Below, piece by piece: positions 12,207 to 20,267 of a stretch of DNA of 42,305 nt; the stretch's first letter is position 1, and each line of letters starts with the position of its first letter. Under the pieces are notes generated by a model, which was not told where the DNA came from, ran no database searches, and worked only from the letters and a program-made list of their open reading frames with translations. The position numbers were made by a program, and so were the translations under genes. The stretch is taken from positions 1 through 42,305 of the forward strand of contig CALVUF010000003.1 in assembly GCA_944363525.1 (NCBI GenBank), in the 5' to 3' direction. This DNA comes from an uncultured Bacilli bacterium. GTDB taxonomy: Bacteria; Bacillota_I; Bacilli_A; RFN20; CAG-826.

Positions 12207-14840
12207 TCAGTTCGCCTTCCACTCCACGGTGATCGTCACACCCTGACGATAGGAGAAGTTCCAGTCATCGTCCCAGCCGGAAGGCTTTTCGCTCGCCTGG
12301 CAGCGGACCAAGAGGTCGATGGTGTTGTGGTTGAAGACGAGCTCACCCATCGTCTCGACGCTCTCCGGAATCGTGACCTCGTTCAGGGCAGCCTCGCTGA
12401 AGGCCAGCGAGCCAATCGAGCGGAGATTCGTGCAGTCTTCGAGGTTGATGCTCTTCAGGAAGGAGCAGGACTTGAACCCGCCCTCTCCGATCGTCTCCAG
12501 GGAAGAGGGGAGCGTCAGCTCCTTGATCTTCAGACGCGCAAAGCTGCGAACGCCGACATACTTCAGCGTCGAGGGGAGGGTAAGGGTCTGGATGGACTGA
12601 GCCCGCGTCGGGAAGAGGGATGTATCCTTTCCGTCGGCGATGCCGATCGTTCCTTCCCGGACGGCAAATTCGGTCAGCTTCGTGTTCTCGACGGCGACGA
12701 GCCAGTTTCCGACGTAGAGGCCGTTCCCTTCCCAGCGGGAGGAATCGCCGGCAATGCCCGTGGAGCCGAAGGCGTCGTAGCCGATGGAACGGATCGTATC
12801 CGGAAGCGAGACGTCCTTGAGGGCGGACATTCCGGAGAAGGCCGACTTCCCGATGAGCTGAAGCCCTTCGAGAAGGACGAGGCTTGCAATCGTCTTCCCG
12901 TAGTTCTGGAAGGCGTTTTCCGCGATGACGATCGTTCCCTCCGGGACGACATAGCGGGTCTGGTCCAGAAGGTCCTCGTTGCAGCGGAGAAGGTATCCGT
13001 CGACAGACAGGACGCCCTGGTCCCAGTTCTGAGGATCGTTGGCATATCCAGTGTCATAGAAGAGCGAATTCGGAACGGCGACGGGGCGGCTCGGCATCGA
13101 GATGTCCGTCAGCGAATGGCAACCGGAGAAGGCGAAGGTGCCGACGGAGTTCAGTTCCTCGGGGAGACGGATCGACGAAAGCTTCTCGCAGTTTTCGAAG
13201 GCCATGCTGCCGATCGACTCCGTCCGGTTGAGCTCCACCCTCTCCAGGTCCTTGCAGTCCTGGAAGGCGTAGGACCAGATTTCACGGAACGAATCGGGTG
13301 CGACGAACTCCTTCAAGGCCGTCTCGGAGAAGGCTTCCGAGCGGATGACCTCCAGTGAAGAAGGAACGTTGATCGTCGTCAGGGAGGTGCACTTCTCGAA
13401 GGCATAGTCCGGAATGGTCGTGACGGCGTCCGGAAGGACGACTTCCGTCAGGCTCGTGCATCCGTAGCACATCTGATGGCCCAGGAGGGCGACCGTGTCG
13501 GGAAGGACGAGCTTCCTAAGATGGACGTTGTTGGCAAACACCTTCTGGCCGATTTCCTTGACCACGATGCCGTCGACCTGCGAGGGGACCTCGACTTCGG
13601 CGTGCTGTTCGTCGATGCCCTCCACGGAAGTCAGGACGCCTTCGCTGTCGACGGTGAACTTCAGCTCCGTCTCGACGATTTCTTCCCAGCCCGCGTAGAG
13701 GGTCTGGTCCTTCGTCACCTCGTAGGGGAAGGTGACCATGTGGACGAGTTCCGGCTCGGTGAACCAGCCGAGGAAGGTCGCCCCCTCCTTCGTGGGGATG
13801 GGCTCCGTCTCGATGGAGGCGGTGACCATGTCCTCGACGCCCGTTCCTCCGTTGAGCTCGAAGTGGACCCGGTAGGTGATTCTCTCCCAGCCCGCATACA
13901 GCGTCTGGCTTTCCGTCACCTCATAGGGGAAGGAAATCCTCTGGAGGAGGTCCTCCTCCTTGTACCAGCCAAGGAAGCGATAGCCTTCCCTCGTGGGGAT
14001 GGGCTCCGTCTCGATGCGGTCCGTCACGACGTCCTCGACCCCGGTTCCCCCGTTGAGCTCGAAGTGGACGTCGTAGGCGTTCTTTTCCCATCCGGCATAC
14101 AAGGTCTGGTCCTTGGTGACGGCATAGGGGAAGGTGACCTTGTGGAGAAGCTCATCCTCCGTATACCATCCCCGGAAGGTATGGCCTTTCTTCGTCGTCA
14201 CCGGTTCGATCTCGATCACCGAGGCGACGACCGGAGCGACATCGCTTCCGCCGTCCGTCTCGAAGGTGACCCGGTATTCCTTGGGTCCGTCCTCGATGGC
14301 CGTAAAGGAAGCGTAGACGGAGACGTCTTCCGAAAGGGCGGTGCTGGCATAGGTGGTCTCGTCGAAGGGAAGGAGATAGGTTCCCTCGTCGAAGAACCAG
14401 CCGACGAACCGGAAGTCCTCCTTCTGGGGATCCTCCGGAAGGACGAGCGTCTCGTTGCCGGCCGTCAGGATCGTGTCGTAGAGGGCGCCGTCAACGAAGA
14501 AGCGGATCGCATGCTCCGTCGGGGCGGGCACGGCGGATTCCCGATAATAGGCATAGCTGCTGATGTCCTGAAGGAGCGGCTCCTCGATGAAGGTCTCGCT
14601 CGTCAGCCTTTCGGTCCAGACGCCGCGGTCCAGATACCAGCCCATGAACTCATAGCGGTCCTTCTCGGGAGCTTCCGGCAGGGAGATCCTTTCCCGGCCG
14701 GCCGTCTGGACCTCTCCGATCAACGTCGCGTCATCATAGAACGAGATCGTGTGGACGTCGTCGACCGTGTTGCAGGAGGAGAGGAGCCCGGTCGAGAAGC
14801 CAACGAAAATCGTTCCGAAAAGAATGGAATGTTTTTTCAT
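12207..14840 (-). CDS. BspA-type leucine-rich-repeat lipoprotein with InlB B-repeats
   Basis: The 877-residue surface lipoprotein has lipobox LLSSC (Cys23). Residues about 30-180 hold two degenerate and about 185-390 three near-identical InlB_B/Listeria-Bacteroides repeats, each ending in F.GWY...TLYAGWE. The rest (about 400-870) is a run of LRR_5 (BspA) repeats with units like LTEVVLPDAVTTIPDYAFEKC. Such proteins mediate adhesion to host or other microbial surfaces. The three B-repeats (about 13,680-14,290) are also similar at DNA level and may recombine. AAAGGG lies before the ATG, and a perfect 7-bp inverted repeat lies 15 bp upstream. The gene sits between decayed genes, so it probably arrived by transfer. 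No clear terminator follows. Confidence 0.92.
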   Translation of the reverse strand: MKKHSILFGTIFVGFSTGLLSSCNTVDDVHTISFYDDATLIGEVQTAGRERISLPEAPEKDRYEFMGWYLDRGVWTERLTSETFIEEPLLQDISSYAYYRESAVPAPTEHAIRFFVDGALYDTILTAGNETLVLPEDPQKEDFRFVGWFFDEGTYLLPFDETTYASTALSEDVSVYASFTAIEDGPKEYRVTFETDGGSDVAPVVASVIEIEPVTTKKGHTFRGWYTEDELLHKVTFPYAVTKDQTLYAGWEKNAYDVHFELNGGTGVEDVVTDRIETEPIPTREGYRFLGWYKEEDLLQRISFPYEVTESQTLYAGWERITYRVHFELNGGTGVEDMVTASIETEPIPTKEGATFLGWFTEPELVHMVTFPYEVTKDQTLYAGWEEIVETELKFTVDSEGVLTSVEGIDEQHAEVEVPSQVDGIVVKEIGQKVFANNVHLRKLVLPDTVALLGHQMCYGCTSLTEVVLPDAVTTIPDYAFEKCTSLTTINVPSSLEVIRSEAFSETALKEFVAPDSFREIWSYAFQDCKDLERVELNRTESIGSMAFENCEKLSSIRLPEELNSVGTFAFSGCHSLTDISMPSRPVAVPNSLFYDTGYANDPQNWDQGVLSVDGYLLRCNEDLLDQTRYVVPEGTIVIAENAFQNYGKTIASLVLLEGLQLIGKSAFSGMSALKDVSLPDTIRSIGYDAFGSTGIAGDSSRWEGNGLYVGNWLVAVENTKLTEFAVREGTIGIADGKDTSLFPTRAQSIQTLTLPSTLKYVGVRSFARLKIKELTLPSSLETIGEGGFKSCSFLKSINLEDCTNLRSIGSLAFSEAALNEVTIPESVETMGELVFNHNTIDLLVRCQASEKPSGWDDDWNFSYRQGVTITVEWKAN

Positions 14841-14855
14841 GGGACAACCCTTTCA

Positions 14856-14875
14856 ATCGTTGGAAACACAACGAT
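14856..14875. promoter_or_regulatory. Perfect inverted repeat upstream of the BspA-type gene
   Basis: ATCGTTG (14856-14862) and CAACGAT (14869-14875) flank a 6-nt loop GAAACA. On the minus strand this is just upstream of the ribosome binding site, so it could be an operator or a leader hairpin. Only the sequence symmetry is seen; the role is inferred. Confidence 0.5.
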
Positions 14876-15006
14876 AATCATAGGAAAACGGAGGATTTTT
14901 TGCAAGGCGGACGAAAGGCAGAGCCGAAACGGGAAGAAGTGGAAAAATCGGGCGAAAACGGAAAACTCAGCGAAAGACAATCGATCGAGTCGGCACCATC
15001 CCCACT

Positions 15007-15290
15007 TCAAGAGCCAGGTCTGTCACGCTTGGTGCAGGAATAGAAGAGATCCGACCAGAAAATCCTCACGGACCTTCGCCCCTCGCTCTCACCCGTCCTT
15101 CTTCTGAAAGCGATTCGTGGGGTCTTCTCCCACCCGAAGTGATCGTAGGAGGTGAACAGGCAGGTCAGGTAGATGGGAAGGCAGGTCAGGTTGTAGAACG
15201 GAGAGAAGGACCAGGGACAGCTTTCCTCATCAGCTCGATGGCAGGCGAAAGGGCTTCCTGGCCCGGCGTTTTTGCATTAGAATCACTCAT
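15007..15290 (-). pseudogene. Frameshifted small membrane-protein remnant
   Basis: A start at 15290 with an AAAAGGAGA ribosome binding site opens MSDSNAKTPGQEALSPAIELM and stops after 34 codons. One frameshift earlier, the sequence continues as WSFSPFYNLTCLPIYLTCLF, a hydrophobic segment, then TSYDHFGWEKTPRIAF and so on to a stop at 15007. A good start signal on a short broken frame implies a decayed gene. I do not recognise the family. A GGCAGGTCAGGT direct repeat lies within it. Confidence 0.4.
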
Positions 15291-15346
15291 GTAGCTTTCT
15301 CCTTTTTGGTGCAACAGCAAGGATAGAAGGCTACATCTTAGGTTTC

Positions 15347-15395
15347 AAGCCCGGGCCGCCACCCCTAGGGGTGGGGTGAGACCGGGCTTTTCTCT
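15347..15395. terminator. Strong hairpin terminator
   Basis: AAGCCCGG (15347-15354) pairs with CCGGGCTT (15382-15389) around an inner 16-bp palindrome CCACCCCTAGGGGTGG (15359-15374), followed on the plus strand by TTTTCTCTT. It separates the minus-strand remnant from the next fragment. Confidence 0.7.
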
Positions 15396-15423
15396 TACAC
15401 AACATTCATCCGTGGTCCCGCTC

Positions 15424-15645
15424 CCTTTCCAAGATGGCATCATTAATCCGATTGAAATCAAAAAATCCGTCTCCCCGGGCCGGAATGCAATCAAGAATTT
15501 CGGGGTGCTTGATCCCATAGAAAAAACGTTTAGCGGTTTAGAATCTCCCCGTTTGCATATTGGAACCGGGGCGGTAGTTTGCCTTGCTGAGGATGTTTTG
15601 CCGATCGACCAAAATAACTATTATGTCCCGGCTTGGTTGATTTAG
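15424..15645 (+). pseudogene. DUF4143 ATPase, C-terminal fragment
   Basis: Seventy-odd codons read FQDGIINPIEIKKSVSPGRN, AIKNFGVLDPIEK, IGTGAVVCLAEDVLPID and NNYYVPAWLI, with a stop at 15645. This is the typical C-terminus of an AAA/DUF4143 ATPase, including the nuclease-like EIKKS strand. The ATPase part is absent, so this is a fragment. It is from a different subfamily than the intact gene at 308, whose tail differs. Confidence 0.78.
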
Positions 15646-15710
15646 CCGCATTTTTCACATTATCTGGGTCGGGAAAGCCGAAATTTCTTTTAGATAGGGA
15701 GCGCACCGCC

Positions 15711-15716
15711 TATAAT
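15711..15716 (+). promoter_or_regulatory. -10 box of the tRNA-Val/tRNA-Thr unit
   Basis: A perfect TATAAT lies 29 bp upstream of tRNA-Val. The -35 is weak (TTTTAG at about 17 bp). Confidence 0.5.
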
Positions 15717-15745
15717 TTGGGGGCGCTGCCGAAAGGGGCGTCAAT

Positions 15746-15820
15746 GGGTGCTTAGCTCAGTGGGAGAGCGCTTCCTTCACACGGAAGAGGTCACTGGTTC
15801 GAAACCAGTAGCACCCACCA
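15746..15820 (+). tRNA. tRNA-Val (anticodon CAC)
   Basis: Complete cloverleaf with acceptor GGGTGCT/AGCACCC and D-arm AGCTCAGTGGGAGAGC. The anticodon stem CTTCC/GGAAG encloses the loop TTCACAC (anticodon CAC), followed by T-arm CTGGTTCGAAACCAG and encoded CCA at 15818-15820. Confidence 0.96.
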
Positions 15821-15829
15821 TCCTTTTGA

Positions 15830-15905
15830 GCCGCAGTAGCTCAATTGGCAGAGCAACTGATTTGTAATCAGTAGGTTGTCGGTTCGATTCCGGCTTGCGG
15901 CACCA
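15830..15905 (+). tRNA. tRNA-Thr (anticodon TGT)
   Basis: Complete cloverleaf with acceptor GCCGCAG/TTGCGGC (one G-U). The anticodon stem ACTGA/TCAGT encloses the loop TTTGTAA (anticodon TGT), followed by a T-arm with GGTTCGATTCC and encoded CCA at 15903-15905. It lies 9 bp after tRNA-Val and is co-transcribed with it. Confidence 0.96.
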
Positions 15906-15917
15906 TCAGCAAACAAT

Positions 15918-15943
15918 ACCCGCCCGTTAAGAGGCGGGTTTTA
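15918..15943 (+). terminator. Terminator of the tRNA unit
   Basis: ACCCGCC (15918-15924) pairs perfectly with GGCGGGT (15933-15939), with an 8-nt loop and TTTTAG after it. The remaining 15944-16190 contains no supported gene. Confidence 0.85.
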
Positions 15944-16190
15944 GTTTCGGAATAGAAGAAACTATCGATACTTAGGGCCTTTTCGATGATCATACGTCCT
16001 CTCTCGGGCATATGACGGGCATATGATGAGTAGGTGAATTAGGATCGTCCATAGTTCGTTTGTCATAGGTTTTTCAGTTGCCGTTAGCGGCCTTCAATTT
16101 CCGCAGCCGGCCTTACTTATGGGTATCATCCCTTTTTACTAACAGAAATGGCGCGTTTCATTTATTATTCCCTTAACAAGGAGACCATCG

Positions 16191-17132
16191 ATGGAATTGT
16201 CTGAGAATTCATCATTCGCTACCTATCTCGACAGCGAATTCGCCGAAAAATACGGAGACTTTTTCCTGCCTTTACGGGGCGTTAACAAAGAGGAACTGAG
16301 GAAACTGACGGTCGGAGAGGCTTTGACTCGCCTTTCAGTCGCCCTCCGGTTTGTTCCCGACGCGATTAAGGGGATGAACGATTGCCTAAGGCGGATGGGG
16401 GAAGAAGGATTTGCGATGACCACTTCGACGGATCCGGCCGTCCGTTATCTTTCCTATCCGGTCGAAAACGAAAAGGGGAAAGTCTTGATCATGCCCGGTG
16501 GAGGTTATTTGATCGTCGCCGGTTACGTCGAGGGTTACCCCGTGGCCAAAGAACTTAATGAGGCCGGTTATAGCGCTTACGTCATCGGTTATTCGGTCGC
16601 TGAGAAAGCCGCTTTCCCGCGTCCGCTCCTCGATGTGGCCTCGGCCATCCATTCGATCGTCGGCGAGGATCGCCGTTATGCCTTAGTCGGCTTTTCGGCC
16701 GGCGGGCATCTGGCGGCTTCCTGCTGCCTAAAGCAAAACCAGGAACTGATGAAACTGAAATACCGTCCAGCGGCGGTGGGGCTTGGCTATCCGGTCATCA
16801 CTTGTTTGTCGGCCACCCATGGCAACGGGCGTTTACGGGCTCTCGGGGGCCAGGCCGATAGCCGGGAGGCTCAAGCGAAGCTCAGCGTCGAACGGCATAT
16901 CGACGATAAGTATCCCCCGACCTATTGCTGGTGCGGCCTTTATGATGGTTGCGTCCCGAGCATGAATTCGCATGCTTTGGAATTGGCATTAGCGGAAAAA
17001 TCAGTAAAAAGAAAGTTCTTTTACATGGATTTCGAGGATCACGGTCTCGGCCGCGGGGCAAATTCTCCGGTCGAAGGCTGGGTTAAGGATTTCGCTTCCT
17101 TCCTCGACGAAGCGTTTGCCGATTTAGATTAG
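16191..17132 (+). CDS. Alpha/beta-hydrolase, esterase/lipase-like
   Basis: The 313-residue protein carries the alpha/beta-hydrolase signature of the acetyl-esterase/BD-FAE type. An oxyanion-hole strand VLIMPGGGYLIVAG lies at about 98-111, nucleophile elbow GFSAGGH with Ser169, acid Asp252 in GLYDGCVP, and His284 in EDHGLGRG. The first 85 residues are helical and lack a signal peptide, so the enzyme is cytoplasmic. The likely substrates are short-chain esters, possibly acetylated sugars, given the carbohydrate genes downstream. The ATG at 16191 has AAGGAG 7 nt upstream. It is a single-gene unit. After it, 17133-17498 (about 365 bp) is AT-rich with two ACTTCTAAG repeats and no supported gene. 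Confidence 0.88.
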   Translation: MELSENSSFATYLDSEFAEKYGDFFLPLRGVNKEELRKLTVGEALTRLSVALRFVPDAIKGMNDCLRRMGEEGFAMTTSTDPAVRYLSYPVENEKGKVLIMPGGGYLIVAGYVEGYPVAKELNEAGYSAYVIGYSVAEKAAFPRPLLDVASAIHSIVGEDRRYALVGFSAGGHLAASCCLKQNQELMKLKYRPAAVGLGYPVITCLSATHGNGRLRALGGQADSREAQAKLSVERHIDDKYPPTYCWCGLYDGCVPSMNSHALELALAEKSVKRKFFYMDFEDHGLGRGANSPVEGWVKDFASFLDEAFADLD

Positions 17133-17498
17133 GATTCAAAGGTCGGCGTTGAATTTGGTTTAAGGCGTTTTTTTGAATTATGTATTTTGTCAGCCAAAAA
17201 ATTCTTGGAAATTTTATGTCTTGATTTTCAGAAATTCTTATCTTAGAAAATAGGCTGCGAATCACAAGAAATTATCGGATGAATTTTGCTTTAGTTCTAT
17301 GTTCGCTTCTACGTTTACTTCTAAGATAATTTTGTCTCACTTCTAAGTATTCAGAAACGTCAATGAATATCTAGAGTTTTAGACATCGTTTGATTATGGC
17401 GTTACTTTGTCTGGTTTTAACAATCGATTGTCTCTTTCTCTTTGCAATTAGCCCCCATACAATAAGACGGAAGTTCGCTTGCAACCGAAAGGATTAAC

Positions 17499-18599
17499 AT
17501 GAGAAAAATTGCTCCGTTGTTTCTTTTGTCTTCGTTGTTTTTGGCCTGCTCTCCCGTGACCAGCCAATCATCGACTTCTCCTAGCGAGTCCCCTTCGTCC
17601 TCTTTGCCTCCGACCTCGGAGGAATCAAGCTCAAGCGGTTCCGCGAGTTCGAGCGCATCCTCTAGCAATAGCGGTTCTTCCGAGGGCACGACCGAGGTCT
17701 TTTATCACGAGTTCAACCAAGACGATTTCCAAGCTAAGGGGTATGAGACTATTGCTGGCTCAACGGAAATCGGCGGTTTGACCTGGGAGTTTACCAAACC
17801 CCCGTTCGTCGGCCAAAGCGTCGATGGGGGTTCAAATAGGGTCGAATAAACAGCCGCCGAAAGAGCCGTTCATCATGACCACGACCTTTCCCGGGGAGGT
17901 CACCCTCTTGTCTTATGAGGTATCCTTCAAGACCAATACCGACGCTAAATTCGACGTCACCATCGGGGAGTATACGAAATCGACTGAGGTGGCGGCCAAT
18001 AAGGCGGTCACCGGCTATGGGGAGGAGGATCTATCGTTATCGACCACCTCCTTCTCTTTCTCCTTATCCAATCAGACCAAAGCCGTTTACCTCTATTCCC
18101 TTTCCTTGACCTTGTTGGTCCCTTCTGACGTCGATCTCGATCTTCCGGAAGCCGAGGATGATCTGACCCCAGCCAAACCGGGAGAAGGGGTGGCGCCGGA
18201 AGCCAATTACGAAGCGGTCACCCCCGAGCCGTATTATGCGGATATCGATTTCGAAGCGGAAAAAACCATCCTGACCCAAGAGTTAGCTGAGCTCATCTCC
18301 AACATGACCAAGATCAGCTACGGGGAGGCGGGGCCGATCTTGATCTATGCCGATGAGTCGATTAGCAAGCCCGGATCCTCTTCTACATGGCCTTCCGTTA
18401 CAATTTCCTTTCGCTGGTCGAGGACATCGAGAATGCCGATGACGTCAGCATGGGCAGGCTTTCGGTCTTGTTGGAATGGAATGAAGCCGACCCGGTCGAT
18501 GAGTTTGAAAAGCAGCGCATTTCCCGGATCTATGAATTCCAAGGGAACCGGAATCCCTTCGTCGATCATCCCGAATTAGCCGACAAAATCTACGCCTGA
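17499..18599 (+). pseudogene. Secreted endonuclease-I-like lipoprotein, frameshifted and missing its active site
   Basis: It starts with a GAAAGGA ribosome binding site and a lipoprotein signal (lipobox FLAC, Cys17), followed by a long Ser-rich linker. Frame 1 stops at 17849. Frame 2 carries on from the G-run at 17826-17830 (GVQIGSNKQPPKEPF, then LTQELAELISNMTKISYGEA). Frame 3 resumes at about 18378 with ILFYMAFRYNFLSLVEDI, LSVLLEWNEADPVDEFEKQR and YEFQGNRNPFVDHPELA, the conserved end of the EndA/Endonuclease I family. Between frames 2 and 3 the catalytic block (NREHVWP-type His-Asn region, roughly 100 residues) is missing. One frameshift plus one internal deletion explain it. The ancestral protein was an extracellular nuclease; this copy is dead. 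Confidence 0.8.
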
Positions 18600-18644
18600 T
18601 ATTGGGCTTTTGCAGAGTTTGACCGATTAATTTACCCGCCCACC

Positions 18645-18673
18645 TTGTGCTTTTTCCTGCACCCTCTTATCCT
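18645..18673 (+). promoter_or_regulatory. Candidate promoter of the two-component/SBP operon (leaderless)
   Basis: TTGTGC (18645-18650) and TATCCT (18668-18673) are 17 bp apart. The -10 ends 7 nt before the ATG at 18681 and no Shine-Dalgarno sequence is present. Confidence 0.4.
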
Positions 18674-18680
18674 TTTATAT

Positions 18681-20267
18681 ATGTATAGCGTGATCGTGGT
18701 CGACGACGAGAAAAGCATCCGGGAACGGATCGTGGCTTTATTGTCCAAGCGGACCGATTTCCATCTTCTTGGCTCCTATGAAAATGGGTACGACGCCTTG
18801 ATGTATGGTGTCCCTTTAGAACCAGACCTCATCATCACCGACGTCAAGATGCCTTTCGTCTCGGGGCTGGAATTGATCGAACGGGCCAAGGAGGAACTGC
18901 CGGCCGTCCGCTCGATGATCATCTCCGGTTTTGATTCCTTCGACTATGCCCGGAAAGCCATCGAGCTCGGCACTTTAGGCTATATCTCCAAGCCGATCGA
19001 TCCCGAGGAGTTCAACGCCTGCCTCGATAAGGCGGTGGCTCAGCTCGATAACTACTTCCGGTTGACCAATAACCAAGTCGATAAGGAAGCGAGCCGGAAA
19101 AGGGAGCGGGAAGCCGACCTCGAAAGACTTTTGACCTTCAAGGCCGCGACCCCCCAATTCAGGGAGAAGCTTTCAGAAGAAGGCATCGACCTCCATGGCG
19201 ATGGGGTGGTGGTCCTCTCTTTCTCCTCCGACAAGGACGAGATTGAGATCACCGCCGCCGAAGGGGAATCGCTGGAAACCGATTTGCCCCCTTTAATCGA
19301 AGACGAGCTTTCCGGCTTGCGGCACTTCTCATATTTCACCCCACCCTCTGCCATTGTCCTGATCCTCTTCGATGAAGGATACGAGAAGGAGGATTTGGCC
19401 AAGCGGGTCGAGCGGATCTTAGCCCGATTCAAGAAATCGGCCGGCTTTTCCTTGTCCTCAGGCATCTCCGATTATGGCTCTTTCGCCGAAGGGTTCTCCT
19501 ATCGGAAACTATATCGCCATTCAAAGTACGCCCTCGAGTATCGGACGGTCGTCGGCTCGGCGGTGGTCCTCTTCTATGATGACCTTCAGAAGTCCCCCTC
19601 CTCGGTCGGCAAGGTCGATGAGAATGAGTACCGGGAACTGACTTCCCTCATCCTCTATGGCAAGAAAGAGGAGGCCTTGGCGAAGGTCAAGAAAGTGGTG
19701 GCCAATATCGCGAGCCCTTCTTTCCGCGATTCCTATTTCCTCATCATCAATAACCTCCTCGACGCCATCTTGAAAGCCTGCGTCGCCATCGATCGGTTCT
19801 ACGCCGACTTCATGACCCATATCGAATTGGCGACTAAGCTTTATTCCTCGCGCGGGGTCGAGCAGACCGCTGAACTATTGGGCAAAGTCATCGACCGGGT
19901 CATCGATATCAACGGCGAACGCCGCAAGGGCGGGGTCGACGCCGCTTTCGATTCGGTGATGGGTTATCTAAGGACCCACTTCCGGGAAAACGATCTGACC
20001 TTGTCCCGGCTCGCCGATGACCTGGGCTACAGCCTTTCCTATGTCTCGGCCATCCTCAAGCGGCACGACACTTCCTTCACGAAAGCCTTGTCGAGCCTCC
20101 GGATGGAGGAGGCCAAGCGGCTGTTGCTGACCAGTTCATTGTCTTTGGCGGATCTAGCCGAGCAATTAGGCTACGACGACCCGTATTATTTCTCCCATTG
20201 TTTCAAGAAGATCGTCGGGGTCTCGCCTTTGGAATACCGGAAAAATGAACAAGCGCCATCAGCTTAA
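18681..20267 (+). CDS. YesN-type response regulator (REC + AraC HTH)
   Basis: The 528-residue protein has a receiver domain at about 1-125, with acidic pair Asp8/Asp9, phospho-acceptor Asp54 in LIITDVKMP and Lys in YISKPID near 105. A central region of about 290 residues follows, then an AraC-type double helix-turn-helix at about 425-522 (FRENDLTLSRLADDLGYSLSYVS..., LADLAEQLGYDDPYYFSHCFKK). Phosphorylation by the next gene's kinase should drive DNA binding. The start at 18681 (MYSVIVVDDEK) is chosen because an upstream in-frame ATG would add a non-homologous hydrophobic stretch. Its end overlaps the kinase gene by 23 bp. The direct repeats at 22990-23019 are a fitting target upstream of mglB. 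Confidence 0.93.
   Translation: MYSVIVVDDEKSIRERIVALLSKRTDFHLLGSYENGYDALMYGVPLEPDLIITDVKMPFVSGLELIERAKEELPAVRSMIISGFDSFDYARKAIELGTLGYISKPIDPEEFNACLDKAVAQLDNYFRLTNNQVDKEASRKREREADLERLLTFKAATPQFREKLSEEGIDLHGDGVVVLSFSSDKDEIEITAAEGESLETDLPPLIEDELSGLRHFSYFTPPSAIVLILFDEGYEKEDLAKRVERILARFKKSAGFSLSSGISDYGSFAEGFSYRKLYRHSKYALEYRTVVGSAVVLFYDDLQKSPSSVGKVDENEYRELTSLILYGKKEEALAKVKKVVANIASPSFRDSYFLIINNLLDAILKACVAIDRFYADFMTHIELATKLYSSRGVEQTAELLGKVIDRVIDINGERRKGGVDAAFDSVMGYLRTHFRENDLTLSRLADDLGYSLSYVSAILKRHDTSFTKALSSLRMEEAKRLLLTSSLSLADLAEQLGYDDPYYFSHCFKKIVGVSPLEYRKNEQAPSA

Noticed and set aside
13476..15107. Long plus-strand open frame (543 codons)
   Set aside because: Antisense to the BspA-type lipoprotein; low-complexity Gly/Asp/Arg composition, no start signal.
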